Positions 37,683-46,171 of a stretch of DNA of 64,000 nt are shown here, piece by piece. Both the position numbers and the translations under genes were made by a program. A model generated the notes under the pieces. It saw only the letters and a program-made list of their open reading frames with translations, had not been told where the DNA came from and did no database searches. The first letter of the stretch is position 1; the number at the start of each line of letters is the position of its first letter. The stretch covers positions 1,488,001-1,552,000 of the forward strand of contig NZ_CP129613.1 in the NCBI RefSeq assembly GCF_030486405.1, given 5' to 3'. Origin of the DNA: Mycolicibacterium sp. HK-90 (GTDB lineage Bacteria > Actinomycetota > Actinomycetes > Mycobacteriales > Mycobacteriaceae).

Positions 37683-38723
37683 CTAGCTGGTGAGTGACAC
37701 CAGCTCTTCGCAGAACTTGACCGTCTCGGCGGAGTCGGTGGCCAACGGGTGCACCAGCATCGTGGTCACGCCGGCCTCGGCATAGGCGGCGAGCCGTTCC
37801 TTGATGAAGCCCTTCGGCCCGACCAGGGATACGTTGCGCACCAGGTCGTCGGGCACCGCCGCGATGGCCTCGGCCTTCTTGCCGGCCAGGAAGAGGTCCT
37901 GGATGTGATCGGCCACCTCGCCGTAGCCGTACCGGGTGGCCAGGTTGTGGTAGAAGTTCTTGCCGCGCGCGCCCATGCCGCCGATGTACAGCGCGAGTTG
38001 GGGTTTGGCCCAGGCCAGCCGCTCGTCGACGTCGTCGCCGATGGCCAGGCCGGCACTGACCATGACGTCCAGCGGTCCCAGTTCCGGGTCGCGCTTGGCC
38101 GACCCGGCGCGCAGCGCGTCGCCCCAGACGTCGTCGGCCTTCTCCGGGTAGTAGAACACCGGCTGCCAGCCCTCGGCGATCTCGGCGGTCAGCTCGACGT
38201 TCTTGGGCCCCAGCGCGGCGATGGTGATCGGGATACGTTCGCGCACCGGGTGATTGATCAGATGTAGCGACTTGCCCAGCCCGGTGCCGCGGTCGGCGGG
38301 CAGCGGCAGCTGGTAGTACTTGCCGTCGTAATCCAGGTTCTCGCGGCGCCACACCTTGCGGCAGATCTCGACCACCTCGCGGGTACGGCCCAGCGGCGCG
38401 TCGAACGGCACGCCGTGGAAGCCCTCCATGACCTGCGGGCCGGACGTGCCGATGCCGAGGCGGAACCGGCCGTCGGACACGTAGTCGACCCCGGCCGCGC
38501 TCATCGCCAGCAGCGCCGGGGTGCGGGTGTAGATCGGGACCACGCCGGTGCCGAGTTCCATGGTGGAGGTCTTGGCGGCCAGATATCCGAGCTGGCTGAT
38601 CGCGTCATAGGAGTACGCCTCGGCGACCAGGGCGATGTCGACGCCCACCTTCTCCAGTTCGACGACTTGGTCGGCTGCTTCTTTGAAGCCGCCGGCGTAA
38701 CTCAGGAAGATGCCAGTGCGCAT
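37683..38723 (-). CDS. LLM-class F420-dependent oxidoreductase
   Basis: A 346-residue luciferase-like TIM-barrel oxidoreductase. Motifs AGGFKEAADQVVELEKVGVDIALVAEAYSYD and LGIGTSGPQVMEGFHGVPFD are typical of mycobacterial coenzyme-F420 enzymes. ATG 38723 replaces the longer frame to 38768, because the latter would read through a palindromic operator. No Shine-Dalgarno is visible, so the transcript may be leaderless. Substrate unknown. Confidence 0.86.
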   Translation of the reverse strand: MRTGIFLSYAGGFKEAADQVVELEKVGVDIALVAEAYSYDAISQLGYLAAKTSTMELGTGVVPIYTRTPALLAMSAAGVDYVSDGRFRLGIGTSGPQVMEGFHGVPFDAPLGRTREVVEICRKVWRRENLDYDGKYYQLPLPADRGTGLGKSLHLINHPVRERIPITIAALGPKNVELTAEIAEGWQPVFYYPEKADDVWGDALRAGSAKRDPELGPLDVMVSAGLAIGDDVDERLAWAKPQLALYIGGMGARGKNFYHNLATRYGYGEVADHIQDLFLAGKKAEAIAAVPDDLVRNVSLVGPKGFIKERLAAYAEAGVTTMLVHPLATDSAETVKFCEELVSLTS

Positions 38724-38739
38724 CGCAGGAGTGTAGCAA

Positions 38740-38757
38740 CCCAACCAGTTGGTTGGG
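38740..38757. promoter_or_regulatory. 18-bp palindromic operator before the F420-type oxidoreductase
   Basis: CCCAACCA-GT-TGGTTGGG has perfect 8-bp arms and lies 17 bp upstream of the ATG. AACCA/TGGTT arms resemble known TetR-family operators of actinobacteria. Position over the promoter implies repression. Confidence 0.65.
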
Positions 38758-38801
38758 AGGGTCGGCATCTGTGGCGGCTATGGCGACGCCGACGAGTTCA
38801 C

Positions 38802-39644
38802 TCACCGTAGTGCTTCGATGTCTGCCACTTTGGCGGCTGCTTCTTGTCCGCAGAGGCGTTGCAGATCGACAGATCCGGCGGCGAGCAAAGCGTCGATCCG
38901 TGTGTGTAGATTCCCGGCGGTGATCTGGGCGTAGAGGTTGGCGCCGGGGCAGGCGGTGTCGGCGAAGTCACGGTGCCCGCCCAGGGTGTCGCTGGCGAGG
39001 TGGAACTGTTGGGCAGCCCAGGCGAATGCGGTTGCTGCCCCGTTGAGTTGGGCTTCGGAGACGGGTTCTTGGTCGAAGTCGCCCTCGCATAAGACCAGGA
39101 AGTGCCCGGCGGGGTCGTAGTTGGTCGCGGTGTCGCCGGCGAGCTCGGGGGTTCGCAGTTCGTAGATGTTGCCATTGCGGTCGACACCGACGTGATAAGC
39201 GATGTCGATCCATCCCCGGTCATTCTGGTGGTACTGCTGGTGCTGGCGTAGCCGGCTGGGCGCGTGGCGGTTGTCGCCAAGAACAACGGCGGTGTGATGC
39301 AGCGTCATTCGTGTAATGGTGTGCGGCCGACCACCTTCCCGGGCCGGTGCCGCACCCCACGCTTGCCTGCAGATCTCGATCATCGGCTGCCCGCCAGCCA
39401 TCGGAGTGGCGGACGGAGAGGTTTCCATTGGGAGCGGACTGACAGCTACTGGCGCTGAGGATGGCGCCTTTGTAGGGCTGACCGGCGGCGCCGCGGCCGT
39501 CGAATTCGATTTCGCGTTATTGGCGCAAGCCCCCAACGCCGCGGCCATCCCGAGGCTGCCGCTTAACTGCAGCAGTCGCCGGCGACTCAGAGCGTCCACC
39601 CACGCTCCGTCGCCACGGCTCGGCTGCGCGTCCATCGTGGTCAC
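38802..39644 (-). CDS. N-acetylmuramoyl-L-alanine amidase (PGRP/amidase_2), exported lipoprotein
   Basis: A 280-residue exported enzyme. The N-terminus has a Tat-like SRRRLLQLSGSLGMAAALGAC segment ending in a lipobox Cys near residue 39. A Pro/Ser/Ala linker follows, then a peptidoglycan-recognition amidase domain (about 88-260). Zinc ligands fit His in TLHHTAV, His in LGGHRDF and Cys in TACPG; the supporting Tyr is in DIAYHVGV. It would cleave the stem peptide from muramic acid at the cell surface. It is divergent from a receptor Ser/Thr kinase. Codon use looks less GC-rich than neighbours. Confidence 0.88.
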   Translation of the reverse strand: MTTMDAQPSRGDGAWVDALSRRRLLQLSGSLGMAAALGACANNAKSNSTAAAPPVSPTKAPSSAPVAVSPLPMETSPSATPMAGGQPMIEICRQAWGAAPAREGGRPHTITRMTLHHTAVVLGDNRHAPSRLRQHQQYHQNDRGWIDIAYHVGVDRNGNIYELRTPELAGDTATNYDPAGHFLVLCEGDFDQEPVSEAQLNGAATAFAWAAQQFHLASDTLGGHRDFADTACPGANLYAQITAGNLHTRIDALLAAGSVDLQRLCGQEAAAKVADIEALR

Positions 39645-39777
39645 GATACGCAGGCACTGAACGCGTCAGGTGCCTGTTGACGAAACTGTCTAGGCGTGCA
39701 CACGGGACGGGATCCGGCACCGGAATAGGACTGCAAAACGCCTGATCAACTCGGGTGCTGCTGGGTAATATTCGCGC

Positions 39778-41319
39778 ATGTCGCTTGCAGACGGCAAGGT
39801 GTTTGCCGGCTACCGGATCGTGCGGTTGTTGGGAACCGGGGGAATGGGCGAGGTCTACCTGGTTCAGCACCCACGGTTACCGCGCCAGGAGGCGCTGAAA
39901 ATCTTGCCTGCGGAGGTCAGCGCCGATCCCCATTTTCGTGCCCGATTCACCCGCGAGGCCGACATCGCCGCCACGTTGTGGCACCCGCACATCGTGTCCG
40001 TTCATGATCGCGGTGAGGACGACGGTCAACTGTGGATCACGATGGACTACGTCGAAGGCAAAGACGCCGCACAACTCCTGCGAGACCGCTACCCACACGG
40101 CATGCCGCCCTTTGAAGCACTCAAGATCGTGTCGGCCATCGCCGAGGCACTCGACCACGCCCACGAACGCTATCTGCTGCATCGCGATGTCAAACCCGCC
40201 AACATTCTGCTCACCGACACACGCCAAGACGATCGGCGAATCCTACTGGCCGACTTCGGCATCGCCCGCGACACCTTTGCCGTCAACGGATTAACCGCCA
40301 CCAATGTCACGGTTGGATCGGTCGCCTACGCAGCACCCGAGCAGCTCACTGGCCAGGCATTGGACGGTCGCGCAGATCAATACGCCCTGGCGGCCACTGC
40401 ATTTCACCTATTAACCGGCGCGGTTCCGTTCCCGAACACCAACCCGGCGGTGGTCATCGGCAACCACCTGTCGTCGCCGCCCCCGCGGTTGGCATCCATC
40501 CGGGCCGATCTCGCCGGCATTGACGACGTGCTCGGCAAAGCGATGGCCAAAGAGCCACACGAACGTTTCGACACCTGCCGTGCCTTCGCTGCCGCACTCA
40601 CCCAGCACCACGCCCGCCCCGCCGCTCCTACCCAACTCGCCGTTCCCGCATCGGCCGCGCCCACCATGTACGCCTTCCCGACCACTCCGACTCCCGAGCC
40701 AGCAGCACGCAAAGAACATTCTTCGCGGCGATGGGCCATGATCGCCGGCGGGATCGCCGCCGGATTGCTGACCGTCGGGCTGGTCGCCTTTCTCGGCGCA
40801 AGACTGGGCCAACCATCGCCCCCCACCGCTCAACCACAACCAACGGCGTCACCGTGGCCAGAAACCATCGGCACCCCGGCTCCGCCACGCACCGTCACAC
40901 AGACTGCGCCGCCCAAGACCGTGTCCCAATCCGCCCCCGCTCCAGCACCGCCGAAGCAAACCGCGCCGCCACCAGCGCCGGCGCCCACTGGCGATTTAGG
41001 CTTGCGCCAGCCGATGAGCCGCCCACCCTGCAACGGCCAAGGCATCGTCATCCTGGGCTCAGTCACCACTCCAGGTCTGTATGAGGCTGGGGTGCAACGA
41101 CTTCTAGACGCGCACCCCGGCGCTTTCTACCTGCGCACCGATCAAACCTGCCCTTCACTACGGGCTGCCACCGAAGGCGGAGACCCGATCTACGCGGTAT
41201 TCGTCCCGGGCGGGACTACATACGCCCAGGTGTGTGCCGGAGTGCAGGCGGCCGGCGGTGACGCCTACGGCAAGATTTTGGACTACACCACCGATCCCGG
41301 TTATCGGATTCCCTGTTGA
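39778..41319 (+). CDS. Receptor-type Ser/Thr protein kinase (PknF-like)
   Basis: A 513-residue transmembrane kinase. The kinase domain (about 1-275) has [11 protein letters not shown], catalytic Lys in [22 protein letters not shown] and a PE motif in YAAPEQL. A juxtamembrane stretch is followed by a transmembrane helix (about 320-342), a Pro/Thr-rich extracytoplasmic linker and a C-terminal domain of about 100 residues with four cysteines (PPCNGQG, TCPSL, QVCAG, IPC). No PASTA repeats, so it is not PknB. The external domain may sense wall fragments; inference from the divergent amidase. Confidence 0.9.
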   Translation: MSLADGKVFAGYRIVRLLGTGGMGEVYLVQHPRLPRQEALKILPAEVSADPHFRARFTREADIAATLWHPHIVSVHDRGEDDGQLWITMDYVEGKDAAQLLRDRYPHGMPPFEALKIVSAIAEALDHAHERYLLHRDVKPANILLTDTRQDDRRILLADFGIARDTFAVNGLTATNVTVGSVAYAAPEQLTGQALDGRADQYALAATAFHLLTGAVPFPNTNPAVVIGNHLSSPPPRLASIRADLAGIDDVLGKAMAKEPHERFDTCRAFAAALTQHHARPAAPTQLAVPASAAPTMYAFPTTPTPEPAARKEHSSRRWAMIAGGIAAGLLTVGLVAFLGARLGQPSPPTAQPQPTASPWPETIGTPAPPRTVTQTAPPKTVSQSAPAPAPPKQTAPPPAPAPTGDLGLRQPMSRPPCNGQGIVILGSVTTPGLYEAGVQRLLDAHPGAFYLRTDQTCPSLRAATEGGDPIYAVFVPGGTTYAQVCAGVQAAGGDAYGKILDYTTDPGYRIPC

Positions 41320-41538
41320 ACCGCAGCCGAAGCCCGGCGTCAAAGTTAGCTTGGTGGCGCCGAGTTCAGTGATTCGGTCCGTTAGGCGAGGTGTGGGGGA
41401 CCCACGGGACTTTCGGCGTGCGGAAATGGGGGATCCACCACTCTTGGATCGTTGCGAGGTTGTCGTGTCACGCAATTGCCTGCAGCTTGTGAGGAAGTCG
41501 GCAACAGCGTGTTTGCGATTCTCGCCCGGCGCGGCGGG

Positions 41539-41715
41539 CTATCGCAGCGGATGCGCTACACCGGCCCCAGTACTGTCCATGATCCGCACCGGTAGCGGTT
41601 TGCCCATAACGTAGTACATCGCGACGCGATGGTGCCCGTCGACGATGTGTAGACCTCCATTCCCATCGCGCCAGAGTTTGGTCACGTACCCCTCGCGGAT
41701 GGGCGCGGCGCCCGC
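41539..41715 (-). pseudogene. ParB-like domain remnant (C-terminal half)
   Basis: This frame reads REGYVTKLWRDGNGG then LHIVDGHHRVAMYYVMGKPLPVRIMD, the DGHHR core and following strand of a ParB/sulfiredoxin-like domain, before a stop at 41539. The N-terminal half of the domain is absent: upstream on the minus strand the sequence turns into the tail of an ABC-operon gene on the plus strand. It looks truncated at a rearrangement point near 41700-41720. 41320-41538 next to it shows nothing codable. Confidence 0.6.
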
Positions 41716-41718
41716 GCC

Positions 41719-41769
41719 TTCGGATTGACCGCCGACCTCACCCGAACCGAACAGGTGCAACCACTATGA
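41719..41769 (+). pseudogene. 3' tail of a lost ABC-operon gene
   Basis: The plus-strand frame FGLTADLTRTEQVQPL ends in a stop that overlaps the next ATG as ATGA, the typical coupling of an ABC ATP-binding or solute-binding gene to its permease. Only about 16 codons survive before the sequence meets the ParB-like remnant. The identity of the lost gene is a guess from context. Confidence 0.45.
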
Positions 41770-42562
41770 CCGTAGTCAGCGCCAGCAAAACCCAGACATC
41801 CGAAAGTGTTTCGAGCTGGCGGCGATGGCTCGTGTCGCCGGCCGTCGTGATCCTGGTCGGCGTCGTGCTGTGGTGGGTCGCGACCACCGTGCTCAGCGGA
41901 CCCGAATCGGTACTGCGTCAGACCGCACCGCAGCGCGTCATTCCCGCGCTCGCCGGGCTCCTCGAACGCGGTGTGCTGCTCAGCGATCTCGGCGTCAGCC
42001 TGTGGCGGTTGTTGATCGGCCTGGCCGTCGCGGTGGTGATCGGGGTGCCGCTGGGTTTGTTGATCGGGTCTTCCGGCATCGCCGAACGCGCCGGTGGGCC
42101 GATCATCGCCTTCATGAGGATGATCTCGCCCCTGTCGTGGACACCGATTGCGTTGGCGGTGTTCGGCATCGGCAACCAGCCGGTGATCTTCCTGATCGCC
42201 GTGGCCGCCGTCTGGCCGGTGCTGCTGACACCGCGGCGGGCGTGCGCGCAGTGGACCCGGGACTGCTCAACGTGGCGCGTTCATTTCACGCCACGCGCTG
42301 GGAGTTGCTGCTCGCGGTGATCCTGCCGGCGATCCGCACCCACGTGCAGACCGGGATTCGGCTGGCGCTCGGTGTCGCGTGGATCGTTCTCGTGCCCGCT
42401 GAGATGCTCGGGGTGCGTTCGGGTCTGGGCTATCAGATCCTGAACGCTCGCGACCAGCTGGCCTACGACCAGGTGGTCGCGGTGATCGTCGTCATCGGTC
42501 TGCTGTGATTCATGCTCGACGCTGCCGCGCGCCGGCTGTTGAACCCGGCCCGTCGCGCCTGA
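41766..42562 (+). pseudogene. Nitrate/sulfonate/taurine-type ABC permease, frameshifted and with an internal stop
   Basis: The first 155 codons read as an SsuC/TauC-like inner-membrane permease (helix near the start, then RMISPLSWTPIALAVFGIG). At about 42225-42235 one base appears to be missing. The other frame continues with the family EAA loop region AVDPGLLNVARSFHATRWELLLAVILPAIRTHVQTGIRLALGVAWIVLVPAEMLG. A TGA at 42506 interrupts GLL-FMLDAAARRLLNPARRA, which would otherwise end at 42562. Two independent lesions plus loss of the upstream gene indicate real decay rather than a sequencing error. Confidence 0.88.
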
Positions 42563-42572
42563 CCCGCGAACT

Positions 42573-43184
42573 CTACGACGGCTTGCGGGACGCCGCGTCG
42601 ATCGCCGGCAGGTAGATGTCGTCGACCAGCTCGGCGACGGTGCTCGATTGGATCATGTTGCGGGAGAACAGCAATTCATTTCGCATGAGTGCCAGGATGC
42701 TCAGTGCCACCCGGTCGGAAATATTGGCAGGACCTATCTCGCCTCGCTCGCGCGCAGCTTCCAGCGCCGTGCGGATCGTGTGGTCGGTCTTCGCGGCCAC
42801 CTTGGCCTGGAAAGTCTGCAGCGTGGCGTCGTCGGCTTCGGCGATGAGGCTGCGGTAGGTGTCGACTCCGATCTCTTGCCACTGGTTGACCAGGGACTCG
42901 ACCATGGTCACGATGTCGTCGCGAAGATTCTGGGACAGCAGTTGGGCGGTGGGCGTGCGCAGGGTCGGAAGCGCGTCGGTGACCATCTGCGCCCGAGAAC
43001 TGTAGCGGCGATAGAGGACCGGCTTTCCGGTCTTCGCGCGGCGGGCTACGCCTTCGAAGGTCACCCCGGCGTATCCACGATCCGTCAGCTCGGCCCAGGT
43101 GGCGTCGCGGATCGCCGACATCAGCACGTCATCCCGGCGCCGCGAAACGGGCTCGGGATCTGCAGTCACCTTTCGGTTAGGCAC
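42573..43184 (-). CDS. TetR-family regulator
   Basis: A 203-residue TetR protein with HTH at about residues 20-65 (GYAGVTFEGVARRAKTGKPVLYRRYSSRAQMV) and a TetR_C helical domain. The start is GTG 43184. It is divergent from the CMD/MBL operon and is the probable regulator; a 15-bp direct repeat flanks the intergenic region, one copy overlapping its start codon. Confidence 0.88.
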   Translation of the reverse strand: MPNRKVTADPEPVSRRRDDVLMSAIRDATWAELTDRGYAGVTFEGVARRAKTGKPVLYRRYSSRAQMVTDALPTLRTPTAQLLSQNLRDDIVTMVESLVNQWQEIGVDTYRSLIAEADDATLQTFQAKVAAKTDHTIRTALEAARERGEIGPANISDRVALSILALMRNELLFSRNMIQSSTVAELVDDIYLPAIDAASRKPS

Positions 43185-43243
43185 GTTGCGTATCTTAATC
43201 GCCCGCGCTAACCTCTTCGCTATAGGGAACGTTCCGTATCTTA
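43183..43243. promoter_or_regulatory. Direct-repeat operator candidate between TetR and CMD genes
   Basis: ACGTTGCGTATCTTA (43183-43197) and ACGTTCCGTATCTTA (43229-43243) match at 14 of 15 positions, 46 bp apart in the same orientation. The second is preceded by a perfect GGAACGTTCC palindrome (43226-43235). One copy covers the TetR start, the other the CMD promoter, fitting joint control of both directions. Confidence 0.6.
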
Positions 43244-43288
43244 TTTTTCGCCTCTGGAGCGGACCGTTTGACGTGAAGGTGGGAGCTC

Positions 43289-43822
43289 ATGGCTGTTCGA
43301 TTGCCCGACGTCGCTGACCTCGATCCCGCGGGGCGTGAGGTCTACGACTTGTTTCCGGCCAACCTGACGCGGGGGTTGGCGATGACCGGGTCGAGCGCGA
43401 AGGCCTACCTGGCGCTCGGCCTTTCCTTTCGCACTGGCGCCTTGTCGCCCGAAACGCGGGAGTCGGTGATCTTACGAGTCGGCGCGGTGACACGTGCCGA
43501 GTACGAGATCCACCACCATGTGCGCGAGGCGCGCGACGCCGGAATCTCGGATTCGGTGATCGACAACCTGTTGTCAGGGGCGACATCGTTCGGCGACCGA
43601 CGGGTCGATGTGCTCGTCGCCTTTGTCGATGATCTGCTGGCGCAGATCAAGGGTGGGGGAGCGGACACCTCGCACATGCAGGAGTTCTACTCCGACAACG
43701 AAATTGCCGAAATTGTCTTGCTCGCGGGGCACTACGTGATGACCGCGCTGTTCGTCAACACGCTGGGCATCGTCCCCGAGGAGGGCGACGTCGAAGGCGC
43801 GAGTATGAAGGACGGCCTATGA
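43289..43822 (+). CDS. Carboxymuconolactone decarboxylase-like (AhpD-fold) protein
   Basis: A 177-residue AhpD-fold protein. The conserved block SPETRESVILRVGAVTRAEYEIHHHVREARDAGIS has the E-x-x-x-H-x-x-x-A pattern but no CxxC, so it is not a thiol peroxidase partner; a lactone decarboxylase or unknown role is possible. Its stop overlaps the next start (ATGA), so it is coupled to a metallo-beta-lactamase-fold hydrolase. Confidence 0.85.
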   Translation: MAVRLPDVADLDPAGREVYDLFPANLTRGLAMTGSSAKAYLALGLSFRTGALSPETRESVILRVGAVTRAEYEIHHHVREARDAGISDSVIDNLLSGATSFGDRRVDVLVAFVDDLLAQIKGGGADTSHMQEFYSDNEIAEIVLLAGHYVMTALFVNTLGIVPEEGDVEGASMKDGL

Positions 43823-44790
43823 CGGACGAAATTCCTTTTCGGGAAGGCTTGTTCGATCTCGGCCGCGGAGCGCACGTATTTCTCTCCGGGAACGAGACGT
43901 TCGGTCTGGCCAATGCGGGTCTGGTGGTCAGTGCCGGTGAGGCACTGGTGATCGACACGCTCTATGACGTGCAGCATGCGCGGGCGATGTGCGCCTCCAT
44001 GGCTGAACTGACTGCAACTGCGCCGGTGCGGTACGTCTTCAATACCCACACCGACGGCGACCACTTCTTCGGCAACCAGGTGTTTTCCGCGGATACCGAG
44101 ATCATCACCACCGAAGCTGCCAGCGCACTGATGACTCAGGAACATGCCGACCTCACGGCGAAACTGCTTGGCACCGAGACCAAACCCGGCGGCACCCTGC
44201 ACGCACTGGAACCGCTGGGCCAGCCGTTCAACTTTTCTGAGGTGCAGGTGCGGCCCGCGGATACCACCTTCGCCGGAGAAAAGGCTCTGCGCGTGGGCAA
44301 TCTCGACGTCGAGCTTCATGAACTCGGGCCGGCGCACACCGTGGGCGACGCGATCGCCTATCTGCCCGAGTTGGGTGTGCTGTACGCGGGAGATCTGCTG
44401 ACCCACAACCCTGTTGCGGTCACCTGGTCGGGTTCGATCCCGAACTGGATCAACGCGCTGGAGCGCATCCGCTCCTTCGGGGCCCAGAAGGTCGTCGCGG
44501 GTCACGGTCCGGTACTCGTCGGAGGCGAGATCAACGCGGCAATCGATCGCGGAATCCGATTCTGGTCGAACCTGCACACCGACGCGACGCGGCTCTACGA
44601 CCAAGGTGTGCCGGTGGCCGAGGCGGTCGCTCGGATGGACATCCGCAACTATCCGGAAGCGATGGCGACGCTGCCGATCATCGTCACTGCGATCTACCAC
44701 GAACGCGACGCGGACATCCCGTATCTGGACCTCAGCCAGGCGGTCGAGTCCATCGCTTCGCAACTCGCTGCGCACACCACCGCGTCGTGA
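43819..44790 (+). CDS. Metallo-beta-lactamase-fold hydrolase
   Basis: A 323-residue MBL-fold protein. The metal motif reads NTHTDGDHFFGN, an HxDxDH variant in which the second His of the usual HxHxDH is Asp. Later ligands are His in GPAHTVGDA, Asp in YAGDLLTHN and His in VAGHGPVL. Substrate unknown; pairing with an AhpD-fold protein suggests a small detoxification or catabolic unit controlled by the divergent TetR. Confidence 0.87.
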   Translation: MTDEIPFREGLFDLGRGAHVFLSGNETFGLANAGLVVSAGEALVIDTLYDVQHARAMCASMAELTATAPVRYVFNTHTDGDHFFGNQVFSADTEIITTEAASALMTQEHADLTAKLLGTETKPGGTLHALEPLGQPFNFSEVQVRPADTTFAGEKALRVGNLDVELHELGPAHTVGDAIAYLPELGVLYAGDLLTHNPVAVTWSGSIPNWINALERIRSFGAQKVVAGHGPVLVGGEINAAIDRGIRFWSNLHTDATRLYDQGVPVAEAVARMDIRNYPEAMATLPIIVTAIYHERDADIPYLDLSQAVESIASQLAAHTTAS

Positions 44791-44802
44791 CGGTGCGGCC
44801 CA

Positions 44803-46149
44803 TCACCCGACGGTGCGGATCAGCTTCCTGTTGATGAACTCGCTGATGCCGAGCGTGCCGAGCTCGCGGCCGAAGCCAGAGCGCTTGATGCCGCCGAAGG
44901 GCAGTTCCACGCCGTCGGCCTGGACTCCGTTGATGAACACCATGCCGGCGTCGATCTTGGCGGCGACCCTCCTGGCTTGCTCGGCGTCGGTGGTGAATAC
45001 GTAGGAGCCCAGCCCGAACGGGGTGTCGTTGGCCAGCTCCAGAGCCTCATCTTCGGACCCTGCCTTGAAGACCATCGCGATGGGCCCGAACAATTCCTGG
45101 TAGTAGACATCGTTGTCGGGCTTGACGTCGGTCAGCACGCCGGTCGGGAAGAACGCGCCGTTGCGTCTCCCGGCACTGGTCAGCGTCGCGCCCTGTTCGA
45201 CGGCGCTGTCGATCTGCGCCTGCAGTCGGTCGGCGGCCAATTCCGATGACAGCGGGGTGATGCCGTCGGCGGCGGCGAGGACGGCCGCGGTGAACTTCTC
45301 CAGGAACGCGTCGTAGAGGTCGTCGGCGACGATGAACCGCTTGGCCGCATTGCATGCCTGCCCGGTGTTGTCCAGGCGGGCGGCCGCCGCCTTGGCGACG
45401 GTGTCATCGAGATCGTCGGTGGACAGCAGGATGAACGGGTCCGAACCGCCCAGTTCAAGCACGACCTTCTTCAGGTTGCGACCGGCGATCTCGGCGACGG
45501 CGGCACCGGCCCGCTCGGAGCCGGTCAGCGAAACCCCGGCCACCCGTGGATCTTCGATGAGCCTGGCCACCTGCTCGTTGGTGGCGTAGATGTTGACGTA
45601 GGCCCCGGCCGGGAAGCCGGCGTCGTCGAAGATCTGCTGGATCGCCGCGGCCGATTCCGGGCACTGCGGGGCATGCTTGAGCAGGATCGTGTTACCCACA
45701 CACAGATTGGGCCCGGCGAACCGGGCGACCTGGTAGGCCGGAAAGTTCCACGGCATGATCCCGAGGAGGACGCCGTAGGGGCTGTTCGTGATCACCGCTT
45801 CACCTGTGCCGTCGAGCAGTTCGATCGGCTGGTCGCGCAGGAGCTCATCGGCATGGTCGGCGTAGTACTCGTAGATCGAGGCACTGAAGTTGACTTCGCC
45901 GATCGCCGCGTCCAGCGGCTTGCCCATCTCACGCACGATGATCGCGCCGAGTTCGCCCGCGCGCTCGGCATGCAACTCACCGACGCGACGGACGAGGGCC
46001 GCGCGCTCGGCAACGGTCGTCTCGCGTGCCCACGTTTTGCTCGCGGTCACGGCAACCGACAGGGCGTTGTCGATCTCGGCGTCGGTGGCGGTCGGGTACT
46101 TCTTGACGACGTCGCCGGTGGCCGGGTCGGTCACGACGTACAGGCTCAT
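44803..46149 (-). CDS. NAD(P)-dependent aldehyde dehydrogenase (succinate-semialdehyde type)
   Basis: A 448-residue aldehyde dehydrogenase of the short SSADH/GabD1-like group (MSLYVVTDPATGDVV start). The general-base Glu is in VVLELGGSDP, the nucleophile in NTGQACNAAKR. ATG 46149 with GGAG 7 nt upstream; the frame is open further up but unrelated. It is last in the P450/gamma-glutamyl operon, where it could oxidise an omega-amino or semialdehyde intermediate produced by the P450. Confidence 0.9.
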   Translation of the reverse strand: MSLYVVTDPATGDVVKKYPTATDAEIDNALSVAVTASKTWARETTVAERAALVRRVGELHAERAGELGAIIVREMGKPLDAAIGEVNFSASIYEYYADHADELLRDQPIELLDGTGEAVITNSPYGVLLGIMPWNFPAYQVARFAGPNLCVGNTILLKHAPQCPESAAAIQQIFDDAGFPAGAYVNIYATNEQVARLIEDPRVAGVSLTGSERAGAAVAEIAGRNLKKVVLELGGSDPFILLSTDDLDDTVAKAAAARLDNTGQACNAAKRFIVADDLYDAFLEKFTAAVLAAADGITPLSSELAADRLQAQIDSAVEQGATLTSAGRRNGAFFPTGVLTDVKPDNDVYYQELFGPIAMVFKAGSEDEALELANDTPFGLGSYVFTTDAEQARRVAAKIDAGMVFINGVQADGVELPFGGIKRSGFGRELGTLGISEFINRKLIRTVG

Positions 46150-46171
46150 TGGTGTTCTCCAGTCTGTGTGG

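Noticed and set aside
44428..44442. T-arm-like GGTTCGATCC suggesting a tRNA
   Set aside because: It lies inside the metallo-beta-lactamase-fold coding sequence with no acceptor stem or anticodon arm around it.
43819..44790. Metallo-beta-lactamase fold with a missing metal His as an inactive enzyme
   Set aside because: HxDxDH variants are found in active subfamilies and the other ligands are present, so loss of function cannot be claimed.
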